DNA from: Methanocorpusculaceae archaeon UBA456
GTDB taxonomy: Archaea; Halobacteriota; Methanomicrobia; Methanomicrobiales; Methanocorpusculaceae
Length of the DNA: 11,206 bases
Direction of reading: 5' to 3'
Assembly: GCA_002496395.1 (NCBI GenBank)
Contig: DAJQ01000039.1
Span: 1-11,206 of the forward strand
The notes under the pieces were generated by a model. The model did no database searches and was not told the DNA's origin. It was given only the letters and a program-made list of their open reading frames with translations. Shown here piece after piece: positions 1-7,209 of the stretch; position 1 is the stretch's first letter, and every line of letters begins with the position of its first letter. The position numbers were made by a program, and so were the translations under genes.

Positions 1-101
1 CCAGTCCTTTCAGGTAAGGAGGGCCACAATTGGTGAATCGTGACAGGGAATGTCTTCGTCATATCGTTTTCCCAACTATCACCTCCAAACGGCAAATCCC
101 A

Positions 102-362
102 TCACTCAAGGTTTCTGTAGACGACCCTTCTTGGACCGACCTTAATCACAAATATGATCAACGCATTTCGTTTTACATCAAGAATAACCCTGTATTTGCC
201 CACCCGGCATTTATACCAGGGTGATCCCGCCAACCGGTCAATGTGCGGAAATGGATCGTCACGAATATCGTCGACACGCTCGATAATCCTTGCAGCGGTT
301 TTTTTTGGTATTTTTTCAAGGTTTTTTCGGGATTTATCGGTCCAAACAATTGCATATTTCAT
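102..362 (-). CDS. RelE/ParE-family toxin (mRNA interferase-like)
   Basis: The 86-residue product has the RelE fold signature: an N-terminal strand (KYAIVWT), a basic amphipathic helix pair (about residues 11-34), then GSPWYKCRVGKYRVI (46-60) and a C-terminal GPRRVVYR (76-83). RelE-family toxins cleave mRNA in the ribosomal A site using basic residues; candidates here are R53, R58, R78/R79 and Y82. It starts immediately after the TGA of the antitoxin gene with no gap, so the two are surely co-transcribed and probably translationally coupled. Length is normal for the family (about 85-95 residues) and no key block is missing, so it looks functional. Ribosome dependence is known for the family and not visible here. 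A ParE-like gyrase-targeting role cannot be excluded from sequence alone. Confidence 0.88.
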   Translation of the reverse strand: MKYAIVWTDKSRKNLEKIPKKTAARIIERVDDIRDDPFPHIDRLAGSPWYKCRVGKYRVILDVKRNALIIFVIKVGPRRVVYRNLE

Positions 363-599
363 TCAATTAAGACCGAGTTTCTCTTTCAGCTGGGCAGTCG
401 AATATACACGGCCTGCCTTGATATCCTCAAGCGCTTCCTCAATATCACAAATATCTTCTTCAGTAATTCCTTCTTCCTCATTTTCCGTTGCAAGCCGTGA
501 GATTATCTCGTTATAAGACTCGCGGGGAAATCGTCTCAACGTATCAAGTCTTTGTTTCACACCGGGAGTAATTTTGATGGTGGTCACTTCTCCTGCCAT
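363..599 (-). CDS. Antitoxin of the RelE-type pair (ribbon-helix-helix-like)
   Basis: This 78-residue acidic protein has an N-terminal part (TTIKITPGVKQRLDTLRR, residues 6-23, then SYNEIISRLA, 28-37) that fits a ribbon-helix-helix DNA-binding unit: a short strand followed by two helices. The acidic C-terminal half ends in YSTAQLKEKLGLN, a tail typical of antitoxins that wrap RelE toxins. It precedes the toxin gene with a TGA/ATG junction and no intergenic base. The normal role is to neutralise the toxin and repress its own operon. The promoter region contains AGTATACT and TATAC/GTATA inverted repeats right at the start codon, a plausible operator. A TATA-like ACCTATATCT lies 25 nt upstream of the ATG, so the mRNA may be leaderless. 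Assignment to a named family (DUF7557/VapB-like) is tentative. Confidence 0.82.
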   Translation of the reverse strand: MAGEVTTIKITPGVKQRLDTLRRFPRESYNEIISRLATENEEEGITEEDICDIEEALEDIKAGRVYSTAQLKEKLGLN

Positions 600-614
600 A
601 TACTAAAGTATACT
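599..614 (-). promoter_or_regulatory. Palindromic operator at the antitoxin-toxin promoter
   Basis: TATAC (599-603), TAAA, GTATA (608-612) form a perfect 5-bp inverted repeat, overlapping the 8-bp palindrome AGTATACT (607-614). The element touches the first base of the antitoxin start codon and lies between the start codon and the putative TATA box at 620-629. That is where an autorepressing antitoxin would block transcription. The symmetry is seen; the function is inferred. Confidence 0.4.
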
Positions 615-619
615 TAAAG

Positions 620-629
620 AGATATAGGT
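620..629 (-). promoter_or_regulatory. Putative TATA box of the antitoxin-toxin operon
   Basis: On the minus strand this reads ACCTATATCT, centred about 25 nt upstream of the ATG at 599. That is the distance expected for an archaeal TATA box feeding a leaderless transcript. No Shine-Dalgarno sequence precedes the ATG. Confidence 0.4.
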
Positions 630-662
630 ATTCCGCTGAGCCTTGAGGAGGAGGAGAATTGT

Positions 663-677
663 CGTGATAATAAAAAT
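663..677 (-). terminator. Possible oligo-T terminator after the orphan antitoxin
   Basis: On the minus strand the stop codon TGA (680-678) is followed directly by a T-rich run reading ATTTTTATTATC. Archaeal intrinsic terminators are mostly short oligo-T tracts without a required hairpin, so this could end the orphan antitoxin transcript before the toxin-antitoxin operon promoter. Confidence 0.3.
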
Positions 678-869
678 TCAGAGCCGCTTTTTCAGTTCTT
701 CAAGTGTGATGGTCGGTTCAGTTCTTCTCTCTGCCACCACAGCCAGATCGTGGAGATCTTCCTGCAACTGCTCGTACTCATCAAGAGGCAGGATGACTGC
801 AACACGCTCCCCCCGCTCATCGATAATAAACTGTTCTTTGACTGCACCCATCGTTGTTGCCCTCTTCAT
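678..869 (-). CDS. Orphan Phd/YefM-like antitoxin
   Basis: The 63-residue product contains QFIIDERGERVAVILPLDEY followed by EQLQEDLHDLAVVAERR and an acidic tail TITLEELKKRL. This is the pattern of Phd/YefM-family antitoxins: a strand-turn-strand with a VAVxLPxxEYE core, then a long helix. I chose the ATG at 869, not an in-frame ATG at 905, because a clear TATA box (ACTTATATATC, 887-897) lies inside the longer version and 24 nt upstream of 869. No toxin gene follows: the stop is at 678 and only about 80 nt separate it from the next operon, which has its own antitoxin and toxin. It is therefore an orphan, perhaps a leftover of a lost pair or a gene acting on a toxin encoded elsewhere. The family call rests on pattern only. 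Confidence 0.72.
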   Translation of the reverse strand: MKRATTMGAVKEQFIIDERGERVAVILPLDEYEQLQEDLHDLAVVAERRTEPTITLEELKKRL

Positions 870-886
870 GCAAATATGATTCAGGA

Positions 887-897
887 GATATATAAGT
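887..897 (-). promoter_or_regulatory. TATA box of the orphan antitoxin gene
   Basis: The minus strand reads ACTTATATATC, a near-ideal archaeal TATA box. Its centre is 24 nt upstream of the ATG at 869, consistent with a leaderless mRNA, and this position decides the start codon choice. Confidence 0.55.
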
Positions 898-997
898 GCT
901 GACAATCACCAGGTTCTGCAGAGGCTAAAAACCACAGAGAGCACTTTTTGACAACAACCCTCTCCGGGCATCCTGAACCCATCCAAAACCAATACAT

Positions 998-1432
998 ATG
1001 ATGATGCACGCCCAGTATGTACGTATGAGACCGGGCATGCCCCCCACAGAAGACCACGCACGCGAAGCCTTAAAACGTATCAGAGCTATCGATGGCTTTG
1101 ACCGCGTCAGATTCATCTTCCTCTATGGATCCGTTGCAGCAGGGCAGGCACGTATTGATTCGGATATCGATCTCTGTCTCGGGTATGATGGCGATACAAC
1201 CGAGGCAGAACGATTCCGGTTTGCATGCATCAAAGAATTATCAGATTCCGGGTTTGATCTCCAGATCTTTTCGCATCTTCCGCTCTACATCAGAATTGAG
1301 GTCATCCGGGGCCGTCTCCTCTATGCACAGGACATGCGTTTTGTGTATGAGGTTGCATACCGGACGATCAGGGAATTTGATGACTTCAAACACCGTTTCT
1401 ACGACTATATCGGAAAAGAGGCAATGGTATGA
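998..1432 (+). CDS. mntA: MntA-type nucleotidyltransferase antitoxin (MNT domain)
   Basis: The 144-residue protein carries the minimal nucleotidyltransferase core: FLYGSVAAGQARIDSDIDL, with GS (44-45), a spacing of exactly ten residues, and DID (56-58), matching the GSX10DXD signature. In characterised MntA/HepT systems this enzyme adds AMP to a tyrosine of the HEPN toxin's RX4-6HXY motif and so silences it. The next gene overlaps it by four bases (ATGA, 1429-1432), the usual arrangement of such pairs. That partner is broken, so this antitoxin has no visible working toxin here. Alternative starts are ATG 1025 or 1037. Most family members begin 20-30 residues before the GS motif, and a weak TATA-like AATACATAT (991-999) would fit a leaderless start at 1025. 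The catalytic block is complete, so the protein itself may still be active. Confidence 0.83.
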   Translation: MMMHAQYVRMRPGMPPTEDHAREALKRIRAIDGFDRVRFIFLYGSVAAGQARIDSDIDLCLGYDGDTTEAERFRFACIKELSDSGFDLQIFSHLPLYIRIEVIRGRLLYAQDMRFVYEVAYRTIREFDDFKHRFYDYIGKEAMV

Positions 1433-1861
1433 GAGGGGCAATCAGGGATACACTGATCCTGGCAAAGCTCACACAGATGGAGGAGAGCGTCCTGCTGGTG
1501 AAGAAGCATCTGCCGGAATCATTTGAAGAGTTTCTCGACATGGGTCTTATGAAGGATGGGATATACAAACGCATCGAATATGCCATTGAGAACACGACAT
1601 CTGCGCAATCCTGAATGCGGATCTGAAGCTTGGAATTCCAGGTGAAGATGAGGATACTATCATCCACCTTGTGAAACATGGAGTTATTGGGTCTGAAATG
1701 TATGAGAAACCCGGACAATGAAAGGGGGTTGTAATCTGGTGGTTCACAGATATGGCCGGATGAATGATGAGATTGCATTCGCAATCCTGCAGGAAAATCT
1801 TGGAGATTTTGCTCTCTTCAAAGAAGCGATTGAAGCATATCTCAACACAAACAAAAAATGA
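1429..1861 (+). pseudogene. hepT: Broken HepT (HEPN) toxin, two frameshifts and loss of catalytic Arg
   Basis: Three consecutive reading-frame pieces together give about 144 residues of a HepT-like HEPN protein. Piece 1 (1429 to about 1593) starts MRGAIRDTLILAKLTQMEES and ends KRIEYAIEN. Piece 2 (from 1596) reads DICAILNADLKLGIP and ends YEK near 1709. Piece 3 (from 1712) reads RTMKGGCNLVVHRYGRM and ends in TGA at 1859-1861. Each junction needs one missing base (or two extra), and without correction translation stops at 1614, giving 61 residues. In intact family members the third block is KGFRNxxVHxYG, where Arg and His form the RX4-6H RNase site. Here the His and the Tyr that is normally AMPylated remain, but the Arg codon is TGT (Cys, 1730-1732). 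The 4-nt overlap with the upstream gene is preserved. The toxin is most likely dead; sequencing error could explain the frameshifts but not easily the Arg change as well. Confidence 0.78.
1849..1858 (-). terminator. Oligo-T terminator downstream of aglB
   Basis: About 20 nt past the aglB stop the minus strand reads CATTTTTTGTTTGTG, a T6 run followed by a second T-rich patch, as in archaeal intrinsic terminators. It coincides with the last codons of the convergent hepT remnant. Confidence 0.4.
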
Positions 1862-1877
1862 TTCGAGGATCCCCCCA

Positions 1878-4514
1878 TCAGATCCGGAGTCCCTCCATCA
1901 CCGCCCTGTACGGCACAGAAATCTCCTGCCCGGTCTCAACAATCCGGTACGGTCCTGTCGCAACAACCACATCATCCGGCCCTGCCTCGGTCGGGTACGG
2001 CAGCACAAAGACCCCGTCCCGGCTCTCCTGTCGGTACGTGAATGTCCGGCCGGTGTTTGTCTTGATCGGCACCTCGATCATTCCCTCGCCCTGCACCGTT
2101 GCACCGGGAACAAACTCGAAGATCTTCACGTAGCGGATATCGCCGCCACCATCCAGGACATTTTTCGGCGATTCATAGACCAGCCGGAACCGCTGGAGCG
2201 CGTCAAGCTCGGTTGAAGAAACAAACATCTCGGGGCTGAGGATCTCCGCACTGTGGTTTGGAGCTGCGGTCTTCTCAAATTCGGCGATATATGCCCGTGC
2301 CTCATCGACCGATTTCGTCTCACCAATACCGGTGATCACAGGAGTCGAGCCCGCGCCAAGCCCAAGCGAAGATGCCGGTGCAGACTGTACAACCAGTATC
2401 TCTTCTGGAGTAACCGCAGATCCGTCAAAGGCATGGAGCCGCTGGATCATCGTCTGGAAATAGCTCTCCCGCTGGAGCTGCACCTGTGAGTATGAGCCCT
2501 CAGACTCCTCATAGAGCATCCGCGTCTGGAATGGGGCAGTCGCATTCACCGGATCATGCCAGGTTGTCATCGCCCAGAACTTGCCGGTCGTCATCTCGAT
2601 GTCGGTGATCACATACCGGATGCCGAGCTCATCGAGTTGGGCAGATGCCGTATCAGCGTCGGTCTCGATGAAGAAGTTAGCAGCTGTTGTCGCTCCCCGC
2701 TGGAAGGGATTTGCATGTGGTATCCGTTTTGAGACGAAGGTGATCCAGTGGCCATAATCCCACCATGAGAGAACCCCATATGCCTCGGGCGGATACTCAA
2801 AGGTATCACGGGCTTGTGGTGAATCATACATTGCATAATAGTCAACACCGGGATCCGGCGTATTCTCCCCCATCCAGGTAAGAGCAGCCTTCCAGTCACT
2901 GTTCATGCCCCCCCCGACATTTGAGCCGAGGGTATAATTCGCTGTTGCCCCGGAATATACAAAGAGAAGTGCAATAGCAAACGTTACAATAAGGAGACCA
3001 ACCCGAAGCGGGCTGGCCGGAGAAGGTGCTCGTGGTTTCTTCTGTGTTTTCTGTTTCTGCTTCTTCCCTTTCTTTCCCCCATCTTCAGGAGCCTCCGGGG
3101 GCACGTCCGGCGATACAGCCTGCTCTGTTGGCATCAGGAACTTCTCTAATCCAGTGAACCTGAGGAGATCACGACCCCCAAACTGCATCGCCGCACCAAC
3201 CGCAAGAGCGGCCATCAGTGCAATATTTGCGGCAAGGTAGTATTCAAACCGGACCTGACGGGTGGTTGCGAGGAAGATCAGGGCAAACCAGACAAGCGTA
3301 AAGAGAGCGGGTGCATCATTCTGTTTCCAGATCCTATACAACAGATACAGAACGCCGCCGGCGACAAGGATCCAGCCCCACGAAAAGACAGATACCGCAT
3401 TTGCAAACTGCCAGGGCATCCCTTCCTGTACTGTGAGCAATTGTGCATTCATACCAAAGACAGAAGTAAATTGACTAATATAGCCCCCAATAAGGGTAGG
3501 GAATATCAAAAGACCAAGGACGAGAGAACCTATCGTAAGACCTGCAAGTGATGCCGGATAGAAATACCAGGGCCGATCGGCCAGATACCGGGATATACCA
3601 TAGAGGAGGAGCGATCCGAGGATTATAAGACCATAAATGAAAATATTACCTGCAGAATAGACGCCTATAGAGAGACCCGGTGATTTCAAGCCAAATGGTA
3701 TGATTCCAAGAATGACAACTAAGAAAGTAACACAGTTCGTCAGGACAAGATAATCAGATTGGTGCCTCCATGTATGCTCCAAGACCATCTGGATGATCGT
3801 ATAAACAACAACTACCACACCGAAGATGACCATCGTTGTCATATTGTAGAAACCAAGGAGGAACGCAACCCCCGCAAGCGCCGGATAGATCAACACCGGG
3901 TTCTTCAGGCTCTGAAGATCAGTGAGGCTCACCCCGCTCTCCTTCAGCTTCAGAAGTGCGATGATAAAACACAAACAGAAGAGTGTGGAGAAGAGCGTCT
4001 CGGCGATATGATGATCCACAAACCCAAAGAGTGAGCGGTACGCATACTGCCCGCCGACAATTGCGATAAAACCAGCAGACACAAGCCCCGTCTTCCAGTC
4101 TACAAGCTTTGCACCGATCCCGTACATCACCGGAACCATCGCAACTGCCATGAGTGGCGGGAGGAAGGATGCGACATACATGATCTCCGGGCGTGTTGAC
4201 GCCCCTGCAAGAATGACGAGGAGTGTTGCACACAATCCAAAGAGTGGACCCCAGTAGATCGCCTCTCCAAATGGAAAAGCAGTCGTCGGATCGAACCAGG
4301 AGTACGCCGGAAAGCCAAGCGCCATCTGTTCGATCTGACGGAGACTGAACCAGGGATCGTTTCCAAGGAGATTGACCCAGTTATCCGATACGATCCGGGA
4401 AATCGGGAGTGTCCTCAGCCAGAATGTCAGATAAGAAAAAGCAAGTAAACAGACTCCGATGAAAGAGTATCGGAGTCCGTTTTTTGATAGTATCGTATTC
4501 AGATCCTTTGGCAT
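1878..4514 (-). CDS. aglB: AglB, dolichyl-phosphooligosaccharide-protein glycotransferase (STT3)
   Basis: This 878-residue membrane enzyme transfers the lipid-linked glycan to Asn in N-X-S/T sequons of secreted proteins such as the S-layer, on the outer face of the membrane. It has an N-terminal multi-pass region (about residues 14-460), a last transmembrane segment (503-520) and a C-terminal globular domain. Visible family motifs are GNDPW with D53 (first metal-binding motif), FVDHH with D167/H169 (second, the DXH form of archaeal AglB), TVQE (361-364, the TIXE loop motif) and SWWDYGHW with WWDYG at 584-588, which binds the sequon Ser/Thr. A DIEMTTGKFWAM block (638-649) may be the DK-type motif. 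A Lys/Pro-rich linker (about 461-502) separates the last two membrane segments. Length is usual for euryarchaeal AglB. A TATA-like TTATTATA centred 26 nt upstream gives it its own, probably leaderless, promoter downstream of the sugar dehydrogenase. Confidence 0.97.
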   Translation of the reverse strand: MPKDLNTILSKNGLRYSFIGVCLLAFSYLTFWLRTLPISRIVSDNWVNLLGNDPWFSLRQIEQMALGFPAYSWFDPTTAFPFGEAIYWGPLFGLCATLLVILAGASTRPEIMYVASFLPPLMAVAMVPVMYGIGAKLVDWKTGLVSAGFIAIVGGQYAYRSLFGFVDHHIAETLFSTLFCLCFIIALLKLKESGVSLTDLQSLKNPVLIYPALAGVAFLLGFYNMTTMVIFGVVVVVYTIIQMVLEHTWRHQSDYLVLTNCVTFLVVILGIIPFGLKSPGLSIGVYSAGNIFIYGLIILGSLLLYGISRYLADRPWYFYPASLAGLTIGSLVLGLLIFPTLIGGYISQFTSVFGMNAQLLTVQEGMPWQFANAVSVFSWGWILVAGGVLYLLYRIWKQNDAPALFTLVWFALIFLATTRQVRFEYYLAANIALMAALAVGAAMQFGGRDLLRFTGLEKFLMPTEQAVSPDVPPEAPEDGGKKGKKQKQKTQKKPRAPSPASPLRVGLLIVTFAIALLFVYSGATANYTLGSNVGGGMNSDWKAALTWMGENTPDPGVDYYAMYDSPQARDTFEYPPEAYGVLSWWDYGHWITFVSKRIPHANPFQRGATTAANFFIETDADTASAQLDELGIRYVITDIEMTTGKFWAMTTWHDPVNATAPFQTRMLYEESEGSYSQVQLQRESYFQTMIQRLHAFDGSAVTPEEILVVQSAPASSLGLGAGSTPVITGIGETKSVDEARAYIAEFEKTAAPNHSAEILSPEMFVSSTELDALQRFRLVYESPKNVLDGGGDIRYVKIFEFVPGATVQGEGMIEVPIKTNTGRTFTYRQESRDGVFVLPYPTEAGPDDVVVATGPYRIVETGQEISVPYRAVMEGLRI

Positions 4515-4536
4515 CAGATCATTCTATGCATCAGGG

Positions 4537-4544
4537 TATAATAA
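4537..4544 (-). promoter_or_regulatory. Putative TATA box of aglB
   Basis: On the minus strand TTATTATA lies in the 63-bp gap between aglB and the upstream dehydrogenase gene, centred 26 nt before the aglB ATG. An upstream ATG at 4532 is in frame but reaches a TGA after five codons, which supports the start at 4514. Confidence 0.45.
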
Positions 4545-4577
4545 TAGATAGTATTTGTAATCAGATCCAGAAAAGAC

Positions 4578-5813
4578 CTACAACCTCCTGTAGTATACCC
4601 CGGCTCTTTCACTCAGATCAATCATGCCCCGGACATCAACGATCACCGGGTTAGAATTCATCATCTTGATGATATCAATACCAGAGAGACGACGAAATGC
4701 TGTATGTGCAACAGCGATGATCACCGCATCAATCTTCTCACCACGATAAGGCTCGGCACCAAACTTTCGGATAATCTCATCTGAAAGGAGAGGGTCATCC
4801 CCGTACACCTGGCAGAAATACTCCTTCAGTTCAGATACCATCTCTTCAACCGGCGACTCGCGTGTATCAGGCACATCCTCTTTGTAGGTGAGTCCCATAA
4901 TCAACACCTTTGACCCTTTGATCACCTTTCCAGCCGAATTTAACCCCTTAATTGCCATCTGAGCAACGTACCTGGGCATGGAATCATTGATCGCCCGTCC
5001 GGCCAGAATTACCTGGGGGTGGTATCCAGTCTCTTCTGCCTTCAGCACAAGATAATAAGGATCCACCGGGATGCAGTGCCCGCCAACGAGACCTGGAGTG
5101 TATCTGTGGAAATTCCATTTTGTCCCGGCTGCTTCCAGAACTGCATGTGTATCCATCCCCAATCGATGGAAGATGATCGCAAGCTCATTCATCAGGGCGA
5201 TATTGAGATCACGCTGGACATTCTCAATCACCTTCGCCGCCTCGGCTGTTCTGATATCGCGGGCAACAAAGACATGGGTAACAAGACCATAGAGAGAGGC
5301 GAGATATTCTGTAACTTCATCATTCATACCGGAAACAATCTTTGTGATCTTCTCAAGCGTGTGGGCATCATCACCCGGATTGATCCGCTCTGGAGAGTAC
5401 CCGATGAAAAAATCCGTCCCACATATCATCCCTGAGGCTTCTTCGAGAATGGGAACAAGTACCGACTCGGTGAGGCCGGGATAGACCGTTGATTCAAGTA
5501 CAACGGTTGCACCCCGCTTGAGGTGTCTCCCTACTGTCGCACCTGCGGAGCGAACAAAGAAGAGATCGGGGTCTTTGGCTTTTGTCACGGGAGTCGGAAC
5601 GGCGATGATTACAACATCAGCCCTTCGAATATCCTCTGCATCAGTGGTTGCCAGGATCGTATTATCCGGCATCTTCTGGATCGATTGGATCTTCTCTTCA
5701 TCGATATCAAATCCGATTGTGGGGATATGCGCAGAAAAAGCTTCAGCGAGAGGATACCCGACATAGCCAAGACCAACAACACAGACTGTTTTACAGGAAT
5801 TCTTCTTTTCCAT
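4578..5813 (-). CDS. Nucleotide-sugar 6-dehydrogenase (UDP-N-acetylhexosamine type)
   Basis: The 411-residue cytoplasmic enzyme belongs to the UDP-glucose/GDP-mannose dehydrogenase superfamily, which oxidises the C6 hydroxyl of a nucleotide sugar to a carboxylate with two NAD+. It has the Rossmann loop VVGLGYVGYPLAEAF (GLGYVG at 14-19), ESTVYPG (107-113), the central helix EAAKVIENVQRDLNIALMNE (191-210, K194 and N198), the catalytic GLVGGHCIPVDPYYL with Cys247, and a C-terminal UDP-binding domain beginning near KVLIMGLTYKEDVPDTRESP. The HCIPVDPYYL and KWNFHRYTPGLVGG context resembles the TviB/WbpO/WecC branch acting on UDP-GlcNAc, UDP-GalNAc or UDP-ManNAc, rather than UDP-glucose dehydrogenase; the exact sugar cannot be read from sequence. 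Length is normal and all catalytic residues are present. Its place beside aglB suggests it makes the uronic acid of the N-glycan. The TATA box at 5831-5842 supports the start. Confidence 0.93.
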   Translation of the reverse strand: MEKKNSCKTVCVVGLGYVGYPLAEAFSAHIPTIGFDIDEEKIQSIQKMPDNTILATTDAEDIRRADVVIIAVPTPVTKAKDPDLFFVRSAGATVGRHLKRGATVVLESTVYPGLTESVLVPILEEASGMICGTDFFIGYSPERINPGDDAHTLEKITKIVSGMNDEVTEYLASLYGLVTHVFVARDIRTAEAAKVIENVQRDLNIALMNELAIIFHRLGMDTHAVLEAAGTKWNFHRYTPGLVGGHCIPVDPYYLVLKAEETGYHPQVILAGRAINDSMPRYVAQMAIKGLNSAGKVIKGSKVLIMGLTYKEDVPDTRESPVEEMVSELKEYFCQVYGDDPLLSDEIIRKFGAEPYRGEKIDAVIIAVAHTAFRRLSGIDIIKMMNSNPVIVDVRGMIDLSERAGVYYRRL

Positions 5814-5830
5814 GGACGATTACGACTCCT

Positions 5831-5842
5831 GATATATTTTCA
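5831..5842 (-). promoter_or_regulatory. TATA box of the sugar dehydrogenase gene
   Basis: The minus strand reads TGAAAATATATC, centred about 23 nt upstream of the ATG at 5813, so the mRNA is probably leaderless. An AGGAG lies about 13 nt before the ATG, too far for a typical ribosome binding site. It shares a 169-bp divergent intergenic region with the glycosyltransferase promoter. Confidence 0.5.
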
Positions 5843-5953
5843 ATGAAGACGATGATAAGAGTTTTGAGGAAATCACACAGAAGAGGAAACCAAATAAAGA
5901 TGAAAACCCCCACGATTTTCACAAAGCCGGTTTCTAAAACCCTTCCGAAGTCA

Positions 5954-5960
5954 TTTATAC
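5954..5960 (+). promoter_or_regulatory. TATA box of the glycosyltransferase gene
   Basis: TTTATAC, preceded by purine-rich CGAAG as a possible BRE, is centred 26 nt upstream of the ATG at 5983. There is no Shine-Dalgarno sequence before the ATG, consistent with a leaderless transcript. Confidence 0.55.
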
Positions 5961-5982
5961 ATCCTACCATAAAATTGTATTA

Positions 5983-7107
5983 ATGCTGCTTTCTTTAACC
6001 CTGCTTAGTGGACTCTTCATCCTCCTCATCGCAATCTTTCCATACCTCGTTTTTTTTGTAGGAATTCATAGAGGGGAAAAAGAGAGACCTGCCCCGGAGC
6101 CTGAGGAATATCCATCGATCAGCATCATCATGGCAGCATATAACGAAGCTGCGGTTATCAGGGAGAGGATCTTCAATATCAAAGAGTCCGAGTACCCGGT
6201 CGATAAATATGAAATTATTCTTGTTGATGATTGTTCATCGGATGATACGCTCAAGAAGGCAGAAGATGCTTGTTGGGAAGTGGGCATCAGACATATGATA
6301 CTTGAAAACCCCGAGCGCATGGGGACGAATAGATCCATTAACCGGGCGATCGAAGCTGCAAGCCATTCTGTTCTGGTCACCACAGATGCTGATGTCTTCT
6401 TTGAGAAACACGCACTCAAACGGCTGATCACAAGGCTCATGAGCGAAGATAGGATTGCAGCAGTCTGTGGTGACCTCAGGCCGCTCCCTGAAGAATTGAC
6501 ACATACATCCCGATTAGAAAACACATACCGCGATTACTATGGGAGAATGTGTGCATGGGAGAGCGCAGTCGATTCCACATATAATTTTAATGGCGGCCTC
6601 GTTGCTTTTAAAAAAGACCTTGTACATCGGATCGATGACCGGCGTGGTGCCGACGATGCAAATACCGCTTTTGAAGCCATCCGACGGGGGTACAGGGCAG
6701 TCTATGAAATTGATTCAGTTGTTTACGAAGATATACCTGACAACTTTTCAAGACAATATAAACAAAAGATTCGGAGAGCCACACGGCTTATTGAAGCAAC
6801 AGTTGCCAATTTAGATCTATTAAAGAAAAAAAGGCCATTCTCACGACTCTTCTACCCACTTCGGATCATGATGTACCTTCTTACACCATCCCTCTTCTTT
6901 ATCGGTTGCATCTTTCTGTTGAGCGGCTTTATTCTCATCAATCCTCTCCTTCCTGTCGTGGCGATTGTTATCTTTATGTTAATCAGTCTCATATGGAAGA
7001 GCAATCTCATAACAGCCTTTGTGACAAACCAGGCATACCTCCTCGCAGGACTCTTCAATCTGGGGAAAGATATGCGGGTATGGGAGAGTACATCAAAGAA
7101 ACAGTAA
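5983..7107 (+). CDS. Membrane-anchored family 2 glycosyltransferase
   Basis: The 374-residue protein begins with a transmembrane anchor (about 3-27), followed by a cytoplasmic GT-A domain and two or more C-terminal membrane segments (about 293-340). The GT2 nucleotide-sugar fold shows as SISIIMAAYNEAAVIRER (45-62), ILVDDCSSDDT (79-89) and TTDAD (133-137, the DXD metal/nucleotide motif). RGADDAN (221-227) sits where the catalytic base loop is expected, and QYKQKIRRATR (258-268) sits where processive enzymes have QXXRW. The layout resembles cellulose/hyaluronan-synthase-like or polysaccharide-chain GT2 enzymes, but the terminal Trp of QXXRW is absent, so processivity is uncertain. Donor and acceptor are unknown. 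Divergent transcription from the sugar dehydrogenase, next to aglB, suggests a role in building the lipid-linked N-glycan or another surface polysaccharide. Confidence 0.9.
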   Translation: MLLSLTLLSGLFILLIAIFPYLVFFVGIHRGEKERPAPEPEEYPSISIIMAAYNEAAVIRERIFNIKESEYPVDKYEIILVDDCSSDDTLKKAEDACWEVGIRHMILENPERMGTNRSINRAIEAASHSVLVTTDADVFFEKHALKRLITRLMSEDRIAAVCGDLRPLPEELTHTSRLENTYRDYYGRMCAWESAVDSTYNFNGGLVAFKKDLVHRIDDRRGADDANTAFEAIRRGYRAVYEIDSVVYEDIPDNFSRQYKQKIRRATRLIEATVANLDLLKKKRPFSRLFYPLRIMMYLLTPSLFFIGCIFLLSGFILINPLLPVVAIVIFMLISLIWKSNLITAFVTNQAYLLAGLFNLGKDMRVWESTSKKQ

Positions 7108-7172
7108 CCATCCAAAAGAAGAGGAGATGTATAGTACCGTAAACGAAGATTAGCACAGATACCCTTGTCTGA

Positions 7173-7180
7173 GTATATTT
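7173..7180 (+). promoter_or_regulatory. TATA box of asnB
   Basis: GTATATTT is centred near 7176, so transcription should begin around 7201-7203. That lies exactly on or just after an upstream in-frame ATG (7201) and shortly before the ATG at 7210. The adjoining T6 run (to 7183) could also help end the upstream glycosyltransferase transcript. Confidence 0.5.
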
Positions 7181-7209
7181 TTTACCTTCCTAAGCCGTAG
7201 ATGTACCCC

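Noticed and set aside
1..101. Possible 3' end of an upstream plus-strand gene (frames ending at 34-36 or 41-43)
   Set aside because: Only 11-13 codons are visible, with no recognisable motif; the minus strand shows stops as well. Nothing supportable is present in this 101-bp stretch.
927..944. AAAAACCACAGAGAGCAC, resembling a dispersed ACAGAG-type repeat seen in many prokaryotic genomes
   Set aside because: A single short match with no second copy in the window; it could be chance.
1594..1712. Programmed -1 frameshifting as an explanation for the split hepT
   Set aside because: Neither junction has a convincing slippery heptamer, two shifts would be needed, and the catalytic Arg is gone as well.
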